Assembly (NCBI GenBank): GCA_963831235.1
Contig: CAWHPS010000064.1
Coordinates: 55,736-119,735 of the forward strand
Source: CAWHPS01 sp963831235
Lineage (GTDB): Bacteria; Fibrobacterota; OXYB2-FULL-49-7; JAEUSG01
Direction of reading: 5' to 3'
DNA length: 64,000 nt
Shown: in pieces, positions 1-7,879 of the stretch
Layout of the letters: every line of letters starts with the position of its first letter
Position numbering within the stretch: the stretch's first letter is position 1
Made by a program: the position numbers and the translations under genes
Notes under the pieces: generated by a model
Seen by the model: only the letters and a program-made list of their open reading frames with translations
Databases searched by the model: none
Told to the model about the DNA's origin: nothing

Positions 1-369
1 CCCATACAATCGGACAACATTCCAAATGCAGTCACATTATCAACCATTCATGGAGCAAAGGGATTGGAATATCCCATTGTCTTTTATGTGGGACTGGAAG
101 AGAAAATTTCTCCAAACTATAATAAATCAGCAGGAGCATCGAAAGAAGAGATGCACGAAATTATTGAAGAGGAAAAAAGGCTTTTTTATGTGGGTGTAAC
201 ACGCGCGCGATACAGGCTTTACCTTACCGCAGCAAAGGAACGCAAATGGTACGGCAGAACAAGAAAATTCAAACCCTCACGGTTTTTAAAAGTTGTGCCT
301 TGGAAAACAAAAGAGAGAAAGCCATTTTTTAAAACATTGATGGATTTTCTGATTGAGAAACAAACATAA
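1..369 (+). CDS. UvrD/PcrA-type superfamily 1 DNA helicase, C-terminal end (5' truncated by window)
   Basis: The frame is open from base 1 to the TAA at 367-369, so this is the last 122 residues of a longer gene that starts outside the window. Visible are helicase motif V (TLSTIHGAKGLEYPIVF) and motif VI (EEEKRLFYVGVTRARYRL), the canonical C-terminal motifs of UvrD/PcrA/Rep ATP-dependent 3'-5' helicases. About 50 basic residues follow motif VI. The family unwinds DNA in repair and in removal of bound proteins. Which member this is (UvrD, PcrA, or a helicase-nuclease) cannot be told from the tail. A TTG at 64 is an internal codon, not the start. Confidence 0.9.
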   Translation, partial: PIQSDNIPNAVTLSTIHGAKGLEYPIVFYVGLEEKISPNYNKSAGASKEEMHEIIEEEKRLFYVGVTRARYRLYLTAAKERKWYGRTRKFKPSRFLKVVPWKTKERKPFFKTLMDFLIEKQT

Positions 370-447
370 AACCAGTATTATTGGGGTCTTATTACCCTGC
401 GAGCTGCTTTTTGCTACCGAAACCACAGTTAGAGGCACCTGATTGAA

Positions 448-1275
448 TTAACGACTCTTCGATGGTGTGGTCCCTTTTATTTTTTTATAAATCTTTGAAA
501 AATAAAACTGATCGCAGAATGAAAGTGAATCAGCTACCTCACCAATACTCAACTCCGGTCTTTCTTTAAGAATGGTTTCAGCTCTGTCAAGCTTTTTATC
601 AATTACATACCGCCTAAAACTCTTTTTCATTTCCCTTGAAAACAAGTGGGTGATGGTTGATCTGCTTCGCCCACAATGAAGGGCCACATTATTAAGTGTA
701 ATGGCCTTATCCATGTTTGATTCAATATATGTCAAGGCCTTTGACAGAATAAGATTACGCTTGATGGAAATCAGATTGCTTTTTATGATATACCCTACAA
801 GCAGGGAAAAAAGACGTAAGATATTCTTGAGACGAATCGAATCAATGTATGGTTGGTTGTCAAACACCTTTTGTAAATAAACCCTTTGCCTCACATTTGC
901 ACACTTCCCCAGCAGGGTCTTGCTGATTTTCCTGGAGCTTCTGATTTGGCCAATCATGATGAAACCTATCAATTCATCCAGCGCATAGATCGGTGCAATT
1001 GATTCCGTCAAGCCAGCGTGGCACTTATAGGTCAAAGTCTGTCGCGTATTTGCGCAAAGCACTCTCTTTTCATCATCACAGAGCCGGCATTGATGCAAGA
1101 GTCCAAGGTCCTGACGGATAAAAGAACAGAGAGAGGAGGCGCCCATACCTTTTGCTGAAGACATTTCCCGCCCTATTCTTGACATAAATGCAATACGAAC
1201 ACCCAGTAAATTGGAAAACGTTTCGAAAATAGACCTTACGTCATCCTGTAAAATAATCTCCAGATTATCGGTCAT
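448..1275 (-). CDS. AraC-family transcriptional regulator with PocR sensory domain
   Basis: 275 residues. The N-terminal ~150 residues look like a PocR ligand-binding domain: a cysteine-rich stretch (CRLCDDEKRVLC), then YKCHAGLTESIAPIY and a hydrophobic GFIMIGQIR strand. Residues ~180-275 are an AraC double helix-turn-helix (ITLNNVALHCGRSRSTITHLF and SIGEVADSLSFCDQFYFSKIYKK). PocR of enteric bacteria controls propanediol/cobalamin genes; in other bacteria the domain is fused to many output modules. The gene is divergent from the URO-D family gene at 1386 across 110 bp, so that gene is its likely target. The ligand is unknown; a small diol or a corrinoid-linked compound would be a guess. Confidence 0.85.
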   Translation of the reverse strand: MTDNLEIILQDDVRSIFETFSNLLGVRIAFMSRIGREMSSAKGMGASSLCSFIRQDLGLLHQCRLCDDEKRVLCANTRQTLTYKCHAGLTESIAPIYALDELIGFIMIGQIRSSRKISKTLLGKCANVRQRVYLQKVFDNQPYIDSIRLKNILRLFSLLVGYIIKSNLISIKRNLILSKALTYIESNMDKAITLNNVALHCGRSRSTITHLFSREMKKSFRRYVIDKKLDRAETILKERPELSIGEVADSLSFCDQFYFSKIYKKIKGTTPSKSR

Positions 1276-1385
1276 GAGGTTAATTTAAATAATTCCAATT
1301 GCATAAAAACACATTTTATTTGCTGCATCCTCCATTCCCTTTTTCAGGCTTTTAACTTATATTAATATAAAAACAGGAGGTTGCC
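1276..1385. promoter_or_regulatory. Divergent promoter region between the PocR/AraC regulator and the URO-D gene
   Basis: This 110-bp divergent spacer holds an AT-only perfect palindrome at 1357-1370 (TTATATTAATATAA) that probably includes the -10 region of the rightward gene, and a strong Shine-Dalgarno sequence, AGGAGG at 1375-1380, five bases before the ATG at 1386. No clear direct repeats typical of AraC sites were identified by eye. Confidence 0.5.
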
Positions 1386-2393
1386 ATGACAAAGAAAGAT
1401 GTTGTCAAAGCTGTTCTTAATGGAAAAAAACCGGACTATGTTCCCTGGCAGATTGGTTTTACTAAAGAGGCTACAGAAGCCGTAATTCATCATTATGGTA
1501 CAGTGGACCTTCAACCAATTCTACAAAACCATATCCACGCACTTGGATTTTCAGATTCAGTCGTGGAATCTTTGGGCAATGAATGCGTGCAGGATTGTTT
1601 CGGAGTTGTATGGGATCGCAGTGTGGACAAGGATATTGGTGTTGTAAAAGGACAGGTTCTGGAAGAACCAACGCTATCCGGTTTCAAAATGCCAAACCCG
1701 GTCAACCCGTTGGTTTTTAGCAGACTTCAGGACCAAATAAACATTGCTAATGGACGGTTTGTCCAGTTCTGTATTGGTTTTTCCCTTTATGAACGGGCAT
1801 GGACGCTTCGTGGAATGGAAAACCTGATGATGGACTTCTACGACAATCCTGATTTTGTTAACGAACTTTTAAACGCTATTGCGGATTATAATATTGCCCA
1901 GATACGTGAGGCCCTGAAATATGACGGTATTGACGCAATACATTTTGGTGATGACTGGGGTCAGCAAAAAGGACTCCAGATGGGGCCTGCCAAATGGCGT
2001 GAATTCATCCTCCCTGTTCTGAAGCGGATGTATAAAGTCGCAAAGGACGCCGGTAAGTATGTAACAATACATTCCTGCGGTGATGTGCATGAGGTTTTTG
2101 ACGATCTGATTGATGCTGGCCTTAACTGCTTCAACCCCTTTCAACCTGAAGTCATGGATGTTGATGCGCTTATCAACGGATATCGTGGGAGACTTTCTTT
2201 CTGGGGTGGTCTATCAACACAAAAGAGCCTCCCTTTCGGTTCAAAAGCCGATGTGGAAAAAGCTGTAAATCATTTGCTGGATATTGGAAAAGAGGGCGGT
2301 CTTATTCTTGCACCAGCCCATTCTGTTAAGAGAGATGTGCCCGTGGAAAATATTGTTGCTTTAATCGAAACCGTTCAAAATCAAATTAAATAA
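1386..2393 (+). CDS. Uroporphyrinogen decarboxylase (URO-D) family protein, possibly a corrinoid-linked methyltransferase
   Basis: 335 residues, the usual length of a single URO-D TIM barrel. Diagnostic segments are the N-terminal VVKAVLNGKKPDYVPW, the central HFGDDWGQQKGLQMGP, HSCGDVHEVFDDLIDAGL near residue 220, and the late FWGGLSTQKSLPFG. These are typical of the non-heme URO-D branch that includes MtaA/CmuA-like methyltransferases, in which the late His/Cys residues bind zinc. A true HemE is unlikely because there is no heme gene context. It stands alone, divergent from a PocR/AraC regulator. A methyltransferase acting on a small C1 or diol-derived substrate fits but is inference. Confidence 0.75.
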   Translation: MTKKDVVKAVLNGKKPDYVPWQIGFTKEATEAVIHHYGTVDLQPILQNHIHALGFSDSVVESLGNECVQDCFGVVWDRSVDKDIGVVKGQVLEEPTLSGFKMPNPVNPLVFSRLQDQINIANGRFVQFCIGFSLYERAWTLRGMENLMMDFYDNPDFVNELLNAIADYNIAQIREALKYDGIDAIHFGDDWGQQKGLQMGPAKWREFILPVLKRMYKVAKDAGKYVTIHSCGDVHEVFDDLIDAGLNCFNPFQPEVMDVDALINGYRGRLSFWGGLSTQKSLPFGSKADVEKAVNHLLDIGKEGGLILAPAHSVKRDVPVENIVALIETVQNQIK

Positions 2394-2504
2394 TCTGTCC
2401 ATATTTTAGCGTCCCCTGGATTTCGACAGATTCATTTGATGACGCCATTACACCCTGGAGCCTCGCCGTAAGGCCTCGATCCTAATTGCCCTGGTTGTTA
2501 TGAA

Positions 2505-3720
2505 TCACCTTATTATTATCATTTTTCCAGCTTGGATTCGGCTATTCTGAATAAACTTATAAAAATATGTTCCTGGGGTTAAATTTGAAGTTTTAAAAGA
2601 AAGCGTATGAGGTCCTGTTTCTAAATTTCCTGAAAATATCGTCATTATTTCCTTTCCAGCAATGTCGAATATTTTAAGTTCAGCTTTACCGGTTCTTTCC
2701 ATGAACACATTAAACCATATACCTGCATTTGAAGGGTTGGGAAAATAACGTACAAATGGCAGCGTACTGATTAATGCATGGTCAGATGGTTTTTCAACAT
2801 TCACCACTTCCAGTCGATCTCGTTTCCATACCCCATTCCCCCAGGCCCCACAATAATAATCCGTTCCATCCAAACAAATTGACATTACAGCATTTCGGGT
2901 CAGACCATCACTCAGATTGCTCCATTGAGTATCCGCAGCGGATTTTACAAAAACACCTGTCCACGTTCCGGCAATGATTTTATTGCTGTCAACCAAAAGA
3001 ACGTTTATGAATTTGTCAGCCAATCCATTATTCATGGCTTTCCATTCAGGGCCATCAAAAGTATTTACATATATGCCACTATCAGTCCCCGCATAGATCA
3101 ACCCTTCGGCATAGCAAACCGTATAAATTTTTGCACTTGTTGATAAACCAGTCTTATTTACCGACCAATCAGAGCCTCTATTCATGGAAATGTAAACCCC
3201 GCCTCCGGTACCGGCAAGCAATGTGTCACCATTTGCCCATAGGGAAAACACATACTTATTGCGCATGTTTGTTATAATGGGTGTCCAGGTTTTACCGCTA
3301 TCAGGGGATGTGTAAACACCGCCGCTCTGGGTCCCTGCATATAGTGTACTTCCATCAGAAATCAGTGCATTAATAAAACGGTTTCTGAGGCCCTCGTTTA
3401 CCAGCGACCAACTCACGCCATTGTCACGTGACACATAAACACCGCCGATGTTCGAGTTAAAAGATGCACTATCCGTTCCACAAAAGAAAAGAGACCCCAT
3501 TCTGCAAAGCGCGCCGATGTTTTTATTTGTAAGTCCGCTGTCAGTCTCGGTCCAGGTCAAACCTTTATCAATTGATCTGAACAAACCCAGCCCACCGGTA
3601 TGCTCTCTGGTTCGAATCATGCTGCCTGTTGCGGATCCAGCCAGAATACAAGAATCATTTGAAGCCATGGCGTATATATATGAGTTTATAATACCAGAGT
3701 TTCTCTGGTTCCATGATTCT
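2505..3720 (-). pseudogene. T9SS-secreted beta-propeller protein, C-terminal part of an IS-interrupted gene
   Basis: This is the 3' part of one gene whose 5' part is at 7876-8780. It carries about seven YCF48/sialidase-like propeller repeats, each with a core such as GVYVSRDNGVSWS or GVYTSPDSGKTWT, then a T9SS type A sorting domain (RYFPNPSNAG, LKIFDIAGKE, LTPGTYFYKF, ending GKMIIIR). An open frame continues to 3794, but the extra N-terminal residues (CHAECSRIR and beyond) come from the IS21 terminal repeat. Removing 3725-7875 and one CCAT duplication joins the halves in frame as RSDDDGESWNQRNSG, restoring the S-D-x-G-x-S-W repeat signature and a 706-residue protein. The fragment has no signal peptide, so it cannot be exported. 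Confidence 0.93.
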
Positions 3721-3724
3721 CCAT
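3721..3724. repeat. Target-site duplication of the IS21 element, left copy (CCAT)
   Basis: CCAT precedes the TGCGT terminus at 3725 and is repeated immediately after the other terminus at 7876-7879. Only one copy is needed to rebuild the uninterrupted propeller gene in frame. Confidence 0.9.
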
Positions 3725-3793
3725 TGCGTATTCTGGAACACTCGGCATGACATTCTGATTTGATCCGGCACCCTAATCCGATTCCATCCGGCA
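3725..3793. repeat. IS21-family terminal inverted repeat, left end
   Basis: It runs from TGCGTATTCTGG through CATTCTGATTTGATCCGG to ATCCGGCA and pairs with 7806-7875 with few mismatches and one single-base length difference. Read on the minus strand it adds about 20 irrelevant codons to the start of the propeller fragment. Confidence 0.85.
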
Positions 3794-3853
3794 TGTTTCC
3801 CTCGGAGCGTAAGCGACGCTGATTTTAAGATACGCTTTTTCGCATTTTCGGGT

Positions 3854-4528
3854 CTATCTTTTTCTTCGCATTGAATCACCATCCAATTGGATTTTGTGAG
3901 CGTTGTGGAATATGCGGTCACAAATGGCGTCTGCCACGGTTTTATCCTCAAAGACATCATACCATTGTTCAAGCGGTAATTGACTGGTAAAAATGGTCGA
4001 GGCCTTCATGTATCGCTCTTCGACAATTTCGAAGAAGATGTTTCTTTCTTCTTTTGTCATGACATCCGGCCCGATATCATCCACGACCAGTAGCTCCATT
4101 TTTCCAAGACGCTCAAGTATTTTCATGTAGTTGCCGAGGGCGCGTTCCTGCTTAATGTTTTCCAGTAACCGCGCTGTGCGGACATAGAGGGCTGGGCGCC
4201 CTTGACGACAGGCCATCTGGGCAAACGCGCATGCGAGATACGTTTTTCCGACACCCGTGGAACCGGCGATAAGAATATTGTGATGATTCTCTAGAAAATG
4301 ACTGTCCAGAATATTTTGAATCTGCGCTTTCTTGATGTTTCGTTTGGCCGTGTATTCAATATCTTCGAGGCAGGCATTCGGGATCTTGAGCTTTGCGTTT
4401 TTCAGCAGCCTTTCTAACCGGCTGTTTCTTCGTTTGTCGTATTCGTGGTCAACCATGTGCGAGACGAGTTCCTCATGAGTCAAACTTGTGTACTTCGGGC
4501 TTTGGGCAAGCTCCTTGAGTTTGTCTGC
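3854..4528 (-). pseudogene. istB: IstB, AAA+ transposition helper of the IS21 element, C-terminal 224 codons (split by the nested IS)
   Basis: IstB is the ATPase that helps IstA choose and engage target DNA. Walker A (GSTGVGKT) and Walker B (LLVVDDIG) are intact here, followed by TSQLPLEQWYDVF and a terminal basic tail. The first 17 codons lie at 6054-6104 on the far side of the ISAs1 element. Joining the pieces with one 10-bp duplication gives MNESTLRKLTELRLYGM followed by ADKLKELAQ, a normal 241-residue IstB. An ATG inside the IS end (4552) could start a hybrid frame with five substitute residues, so weak residual function is conceivable but would depend on a new ribosome site. Confidence 0.93.
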
Positions 4529-4538
4529 CATTCCGTAC
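4529..4538. repeat. Target-site duplication of the ISAs1-family element, left copy
   Basis: CATTCCGTAC here is repeated exactly at 6054-6063, flanking the element. ISAs1-family transposition makes duplications of this size. The sequence lies in istB codons for the YGM segment. Confidence 0.93.
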
Positions 4539-4551
4539 CAGGGCAATCGCA

Positions 4552-5685
4552 TTAAAATTTAACGATTCCAAGGATGCGCTCCAAATATTGTGTGCTCAAA
4601 GCTGCTTTTAATTGTTTGCGTACGATACTGGCTTTTATTGATGTTTCCTGTCTCAATAGATTTATAGCGACATGCCGGACTACATTCATATTTGTTGGTG
4701 CATTTGATTTTCTAATGCGACAGTCATCCTCTCTAAAAGACACATCCAGATTCCAATGCAATTTGTTTTCAATTCCCCAATGACTGCGTACTGCCTGACC
4801 AAACTGTTTTGCCGACATTTTACGACTGAGAATATAATACCGTATTTCTGTCTGCTCTGCTTTTTTTGTTTTCCTTATGGAGTGAACAGCACCGATAGCA
4901 GACAATGATCGCCACTGTTCCTTATTTTTTAGCCAGGTAATATCATCGATAACATGATACTCACGATGCTCTTCGCGACCATGTCCCTTATCCTCTGTTG
5001 AATACGTGTCATGGGCCACATCTTTCAACCCATCCACCACGACAGTATCTACGCGGTTGCGGATTTGTTCATACAGGCTCGGTTGATTTTCTTTAACGGC
5101 GAGAACATAATCCGCGCCATTGGTTACAATATTGTCGGCAATAGCTTTTTGACAACCCATTGCATCGATAGTGACGATACATCCTTTCACCATGAGCATA
5201 TTCAGCAATTCAGGGATAGCGGTGATTTCGTTGGATTTATCATTCACCTTTATTTGCCCCAGTACCAAGTTATTTTCTGCTGCCCAGGCACTAACGACAT
5301 GGATAGCATTTCGGTCGGCCTTGGTATCAAATGAACGCCGTGCGGTTTTTCCATCGACTGCAATTACTTCATTTTGTTTCGGCAATCGTAACGCCTCAAC
5401 CCATTTTATAAAGCATTCTTGAAAGTCTTTCGGATTTAGCAAGGCACTGGCCCGCCCAAAAGTGTCATGCGATGGAATGCCGTTTTTGAGTTCAAGAAAC
5501 TGTTTAAGCCACTCTATTCGCTCGTTGCCAAATAATTCGACTTCCTCGAATGACTTGGCGCCGCAAAGGGTAGCACATACCAAGACAACAATTATGTCGA
5601 TAAGTTTGTGGAGTTTTTTACGTTCTATGCGTGGGTCCGGTATGTCTTGGAAGTATTCGATAAAAGTGCATGGCGTTGAAATCAT
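4552..5685 (-). CDS. ISAs1-family DDE transposase
   Basis: 377 residues, full length. The N-terminal helix region contains PDPRIERKKLHKLIDI and a DUF4372-like CGAKSFEEVELFG segment. The catalytic triad is visible: Asp in VIAVDGKTARRSFD, Asp in CIVTIDAMGCQKAIAD, and Glu in SHWGIENKLHWNLDVSF followed by REDDCRIR, the ISAs1/H-repeat signature. The start at 5685 follows AAGGGGG seven to eight bases upstream. The stop codon lies inside the 21-bp terminal repeat. The element looks capable of moving in cis. Confidence 0.93.
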   Translation of the reverse strand: MISTPCTFIEYFQDIPDPRIERKKLHKLIDIIVVLVCATLCGAKSFEEVELFGNERIEWLKQFLELKNGIPSHDTFGRASALLNPKDFQECFIKWVEALRLPKQNEVIAVDGKTARRSFDTKADRNAIHVVSAWAAENNLVLGQIKVNDKSNEITAIPELLNMLMVKGCIVTIDAMGCQKAIADNIVTNGADYVLAVKENQPSLYEQIRNRVDTVVVDGLKDVAHDTYSTEDKGHGREEHREYHVIDDITWLKNKEQWRSLSAIGAVHSIRKTKKAEQTEIRYYILSRKMSAKQFGQAVRSHWGIENKLHWNLDVSFREDDCRIRKSNAPTNMNVVRHVAINLLRQETSIKASIVRKQLKAALSTQYLERILGIVKF

Positions 5686-5743
5686 AAATCCCCCTTATAG
5701 GTAAAATAAAATGTGGACATTGCCTCTTCTTTATACTATAATA

Positions 5744-5769
5744 TAGCTCTACGGATATCCGTAGAGCTA
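5744..5769. promoter_or_regulatory. 26-bp perfect palindrome, candidate operator for the IS-borne AbrB-like protein
   Basis: Starting TAGCTCTACGG and symmetric about GATATC, this palindrome sits between the divergent transposase and AbrB-like genes. A TATAAT-like hexamer (5737-5742) abuts it on the left, so a protein bound here would block the rightward promoter and perhaps the transposase promoter. AbrB/MazE-like proteins commonly bind palindromes at their own promoters; assigning this site to the neighbouring protein is inference. Confidence 0.6.
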
Positions 5770-5791
5770 CTTAAATAGAAAGGAATTGGGC

Positions 5792-6025
5792 ATGGGCTAT
5801 CCAACAACGATTCAACTCATCTCACGGAAGAAAGGAAATCAGTGGTATGTTAATTTTCCCAATGCTTTGGCAAAAGCGATGAATTTCAAGAAACGCGAAA
5901 TTGTGGAATGGGAGGTTGAAACAGTAAAGTGCATGAAAATGATTAGAACTGGCAAGTCTAACAAAGTAACTGCAAGAACAAGAACGGATCGTGTGTCACG
6001 TATTACCGTTGACAATAAGAAATAA
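5792..6025 (+). CDS. AbrB/MazE-like swapped-hairpin DNA-binding protein carried by the IS
   Basis: 77 residues. The core TIQLISRKKGNQWYVNFP followed by ALAKAMNFKKREIVEWEVE matches the AbrB beta-hairpin fold pattern (recognition strand, short helix, hydrophobic strand). The tail is basic. The ATG at 5792 is preferred over a TTG at 5786 because AAAGGA at 5779-5784 is spaced seven bases from it. It lies inside the ISAs1 boundaries, divergent from the transposase, with a palindromic site in the shared spacer. It could repress the transposase, act as an orphan antitoxin, or be a captured passenger. No toxin is adjacent. Confidence 0.65.
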   Translation: MGYPTTIQLISRKKGNQWYVNFPNALAKAMNFKKREIVEWEVETVKCMKMIRTGKSNKVTARTRTDRVSRITVDNKK

Positions 6026-6053
6026 AGTGGCGAATTTTAATGCGATTGCCCTG

Positions 6054-6063
6054 CATTCCGTAC
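6054..6063. repeat. Target-site duplication of the ISAs1-family element, right copy
   Basis: CATTCCGTAC, identical to 4529-4538 and directly outside the right inverted repeat. Confidence 0.93.
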
Positions 6064-6104
6064 AGACGCAATTCGGTGAGCTTTCGGAGAGTGGATTCAT
6101 TCAT
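6054..6104 (-). pseudogene. istB: IstB, first 17 codons (5' piece of the split istB)
   Basis: The ATG at 6104 overlaps the istA stop as ATGA, the usual istA-istB coupling. It encodes MNESTLRKLTELRLYGM, the conserved IstB N-terminus, and is then cut by the ISAs1 terminus at 6053. The rest of the gene resumes at 4528. Confidence 0.9.
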
Positions 6105-7633
6105 GACGCCAACCTTTCAATAAAGTAATTCGGCCCTCTGATATTTTCAGAGTTCTGGACTGTTGTTCTTTCCGGTTCCTTGAGAGGCTTTTCATAGAGA
6201 CGTTTTTTGAGGATATCGTGGATTTCGCGGACGCGGAACAGACGGTACTCTATCCCGATAGCCGCGGTCTTTTCCATGGCCTCAGCGCCAAAGTCTTTCG
6301 CCAGCCTGAAGATTCCTTCTGTGGCGCGAATACCCTGTTCCGGGAACGGCTTGGAGGTCAGGATACAGCGTATCAGTTTTTCCGTATTGGGACCTATGCG
6401 ACCTGCCCGCTCCAGCCGCTTGGCAGGTTCCAGACAGAGAAGACTTTTTTGCCTTTCCGGCATATGCTCCGGATTCGTCGTATAGCGGTATTCTTCATGG
6501 CTGCGGACGTGAACGGCTAAACGCGTTTGACCCGCGTCGAATATCTCCACGGTGTTCTCCGAAACACGGACATCGACTTCGCGGTTCTTGTAGAATACGG
6601 CGGGAACACTGTAATAATGCTTCAGTACCTCAACATGGCTGTCCGGCCCGATGGTATGCCGTTGCCATTCCTGATACACAAACGGCGTGGCTGGAAGCGG
6701 TTTAGCGTTCGGGCGTTCAATTTGTTCGAACAACTCGCGGCGGCTGCATTTCAGTTTCTTCATGGGCCGGTTATTGGCCTCTTCCAGAAGCGCTCGTATG
6801 GCGGTATTGAGCGCCTCGATGGTGTGGAAGATGCGGTTTCGTAACCGCGCAAGAATCCATCGCTGAACAATCAAAACACCATTTTCCACCAGCGGCTTGT
6901 CCTTGGGCTTTCGAGGGCGGGCGGGTATGGGAACAAACCCATAATGCATAGACAGTTGCTGAAACGTGGCGTTAATATCCGGGTCATATTTGCAGGCCCT
7001 GTCAACTCCGCTTCTTAGATTGTCCAAGACCTCTTTGTGCGGTACGCATCCGGCATATTCAAACGCGCGCCGATGTCCCATGGCCCAGTGGACTTTCTCC
7101 TGAGACTCCTGCGCCTCGGCATAGAGAAGGTTGCTGGCGCCCCAGACCATGACAAACAGTTCCTGTTCAATAATTTCTCCCGTCTTAATATCAACGATAG
7201 CGGGCTTCTTGCCGGAATAATCCACAAAGACAACTTCGCCGCCTTTATGTGACTGCCGCAGATAAACATTCAGCCTCTTGCTCCACTGACGATACAATTC
7301 GCAGAATTGACTGTATGAATAGCTGTTACCGTTTGCTTCGCGGTATTCCTCCCAAAGCAACTGGAGTGTAACGCCCGGCCGCCCCAACTCCAAGTGCATA
7401 TGCTCCATGTCAATCGCCGAATGGCGCTCAATGGCCGGGCCTGATGGAAAAAGTTTCTGCTCGAAACTTTCGTCACTCAGAGAGGCGGCATCCGCCCAGC
7501 TTATTCCGCAAGCGGAAAACCGGAACAGATACTCTTGGACGGTACTGCGAGCAATAGACAACGCGTGTGAGATTTGTGTCTGGCTCTGCTTCAGATCAAA
7601 ATAAAGACGAAGACAATCCTTGATACGACGCAT
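6101..7633 (-). CDS. istA: IstA, DDE transposase of the IS21-family element
   Basis: 510 residues from the chosen ATG at 7633, which follows AGGAGG by six bases; an ATG at 7651 lies upstream of that ribosome site and is less likely. An N-terminal helix-turn-helix (QTQISHALSIARSTVQEYLFRF) precedes the rve/DDE core: Asp in VVFVDYSGKKPAIVD, Asp in VLDNLRSGVDRACKYD, Glu in KPKDKPLVENGVLIVQRW. A C-terminal domain (YYSVPAVFYKNREVDVRVSE) is typical of IS21 transposases. The gene is intact, but its partner istB is broken. Confidence 0.93.
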   Translation of the reverse strand: MRRIKDCLRLYFDLKQSQTQISHALSIARSTVQEYLFRFSACGISWADAASLSDESFEQKLFPSGPAIERHSAIDMEHMHLELGRPGVTLQLLWEEYREANGNSYSYSQFCELYRQWSKRLNVYLRQSHKGGEVVFVDYSGKKPAIVDIKTGEIIEQELFVMVWGASNLLYAEAQESQEKVHWAMGHRRAFEYAGCVPHKEVLDNLRSGVDRACKYDPDINATFQQLSMHYGFVPIPARPRKPKDKPLVENGVLIVQRWILARLRNRIFHTIEALNTAIRALLEEANNRPMKKLKCSRRELFEQIERPNAKPLPATPFVYQEWQRHTIGPDSHVEVLKHYYSVPAVFYKNREVDVRVSENTVEIFDAGQTRLAVHVRSHEEYRYTTNPEHMPERQKSLLCLEPAKRLERAGRIGPNTEKLIRCILTSKPFPEQGIRATEGIFRLAKDFGAEAMEKTAAIGIEYRLFRVREIHDILKKRLYEKPLKEPERTTVQNSENIRGPNYFIERLAS

Positions 7634-7805
7634 GCTTTTCCTCCTGGACATTGATTACCCTTTCGTTAAATTATGTGTCGAAAAGGTATGAATATCCCTC
7701 TTAAGAGTTTGATGAAAATCGCTTGCGTCTGAGGAATGTTTGGGCTTGACAGGCACCCCCTGCCGGATTGTCCGGAATAGGGTGCCGAGTGTGGCCGGAA
7801 TCAGG

Positions 7806-7875
7806 TGCCGGATAGAACCGGAATGGGGCGCCGGATCAAATCAGAATGGGGTGCCGAATTCGACCGGAAAACGCA
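7806..7875. repeat. IS21-family terminal inverted repeat, right end
   Basis: This is the mirror of 3725-3793. It contains a tandem series of TGCCGG and CCGGAAT motifs; two more related units lie just inside it (7760-7805), consistent with several transposase-binding sites at an IS21 end. On the minus strand it supplies the last dozen codons (SGRIRHPILI) and stop of the truncated propeller N-half. Confidence 0.85.
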
Positions 7876-7879
7876 CCAT
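7876..7879. repeat. Target-site duplication of the IS21 element, right copy (CCAT)
   Basis: This is the second copy of the 4-bp duplication, directly after ACGCA at 7871-7875. On the coding strand it lies in the run of Asp codons of the propeller repeat (GATGATGATGG). Confidence 0.9.

Larger units (their letters stand above)
4539..6053 (-). mobile_element. ISAs1-family insertion sequence with an accessory AbrB-like gene
   Basis: The 1515-bp element is bounded by 21-bp perfect inverted repeats beginning CAGGGCAATCGCATTAAAA at 4539 and mirrored at 6033-6053, with a 10-bp target duplication outside. It carries an intact 377-residue DDE transposase on the minus strand and a small divergent gene for an AbrB/MazE-like DNA-binding protein at 5792-6025. 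The two genes share a 106-bp spacer that contains a 26-bp perfect palindrome. It inserted into istB after the IS21 element was already in place. Most ISAs1 elements carry only a transposase, so the second gene is unusual. Confidence 0.93.
3725..7875 (-). mobile_element. IS21-family insertion sequence (istA-istB), itself interrupted by an ISAs1-family element
   Basis: The ends are defined by imperfect ~70-bp inverted repeats that start TGCGT at 3725 and finish ACGCA at 7875. Both contain CATTCTGATTTGATCCGG and repeated TGCCGG/CCGG units, the multiple-site end architecture of IS21 elements. The flanks carry a 4-bp duplication, CCAT at 3721-3724 and 7876-7879; IS21 elements make 4-8 bp duplications and have TG...CA ends. 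The element encodes IstA (DDE transposase) and IstB (AAA+ helper) on the minus strand, with ATGA start/stop overlap at 6101-6104. Removing the nested 1525 bp gives a 2626-bp element, typical for the family. It is probably immobile now because istB is split. Confidence 0.95.

Noticed and set aside
3600..3630. tRNA-like GGTTCGAATC
   Set aside because: It is coding sequence of the propeller repeat; no acceptor stem or cloverleaf can be formed around it.
3725..3794. Extra N-terminal residues of the downstream propeller frame (from 3794)
   Set aside because: They are encoded by the IS21 terminal repeat, not by the host gene.
5011..5704. Plus-strand frames opposite the ISAs1 transposase
   Set aside because: Shadows of the DDE transposase; no independent motif.
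6207..6844. Long frames on the plus strand (92, 100 and 105 codons)
   Set aside because: They lie opposite the intact istA gene, which has full family motifs; these are antisense shadows.
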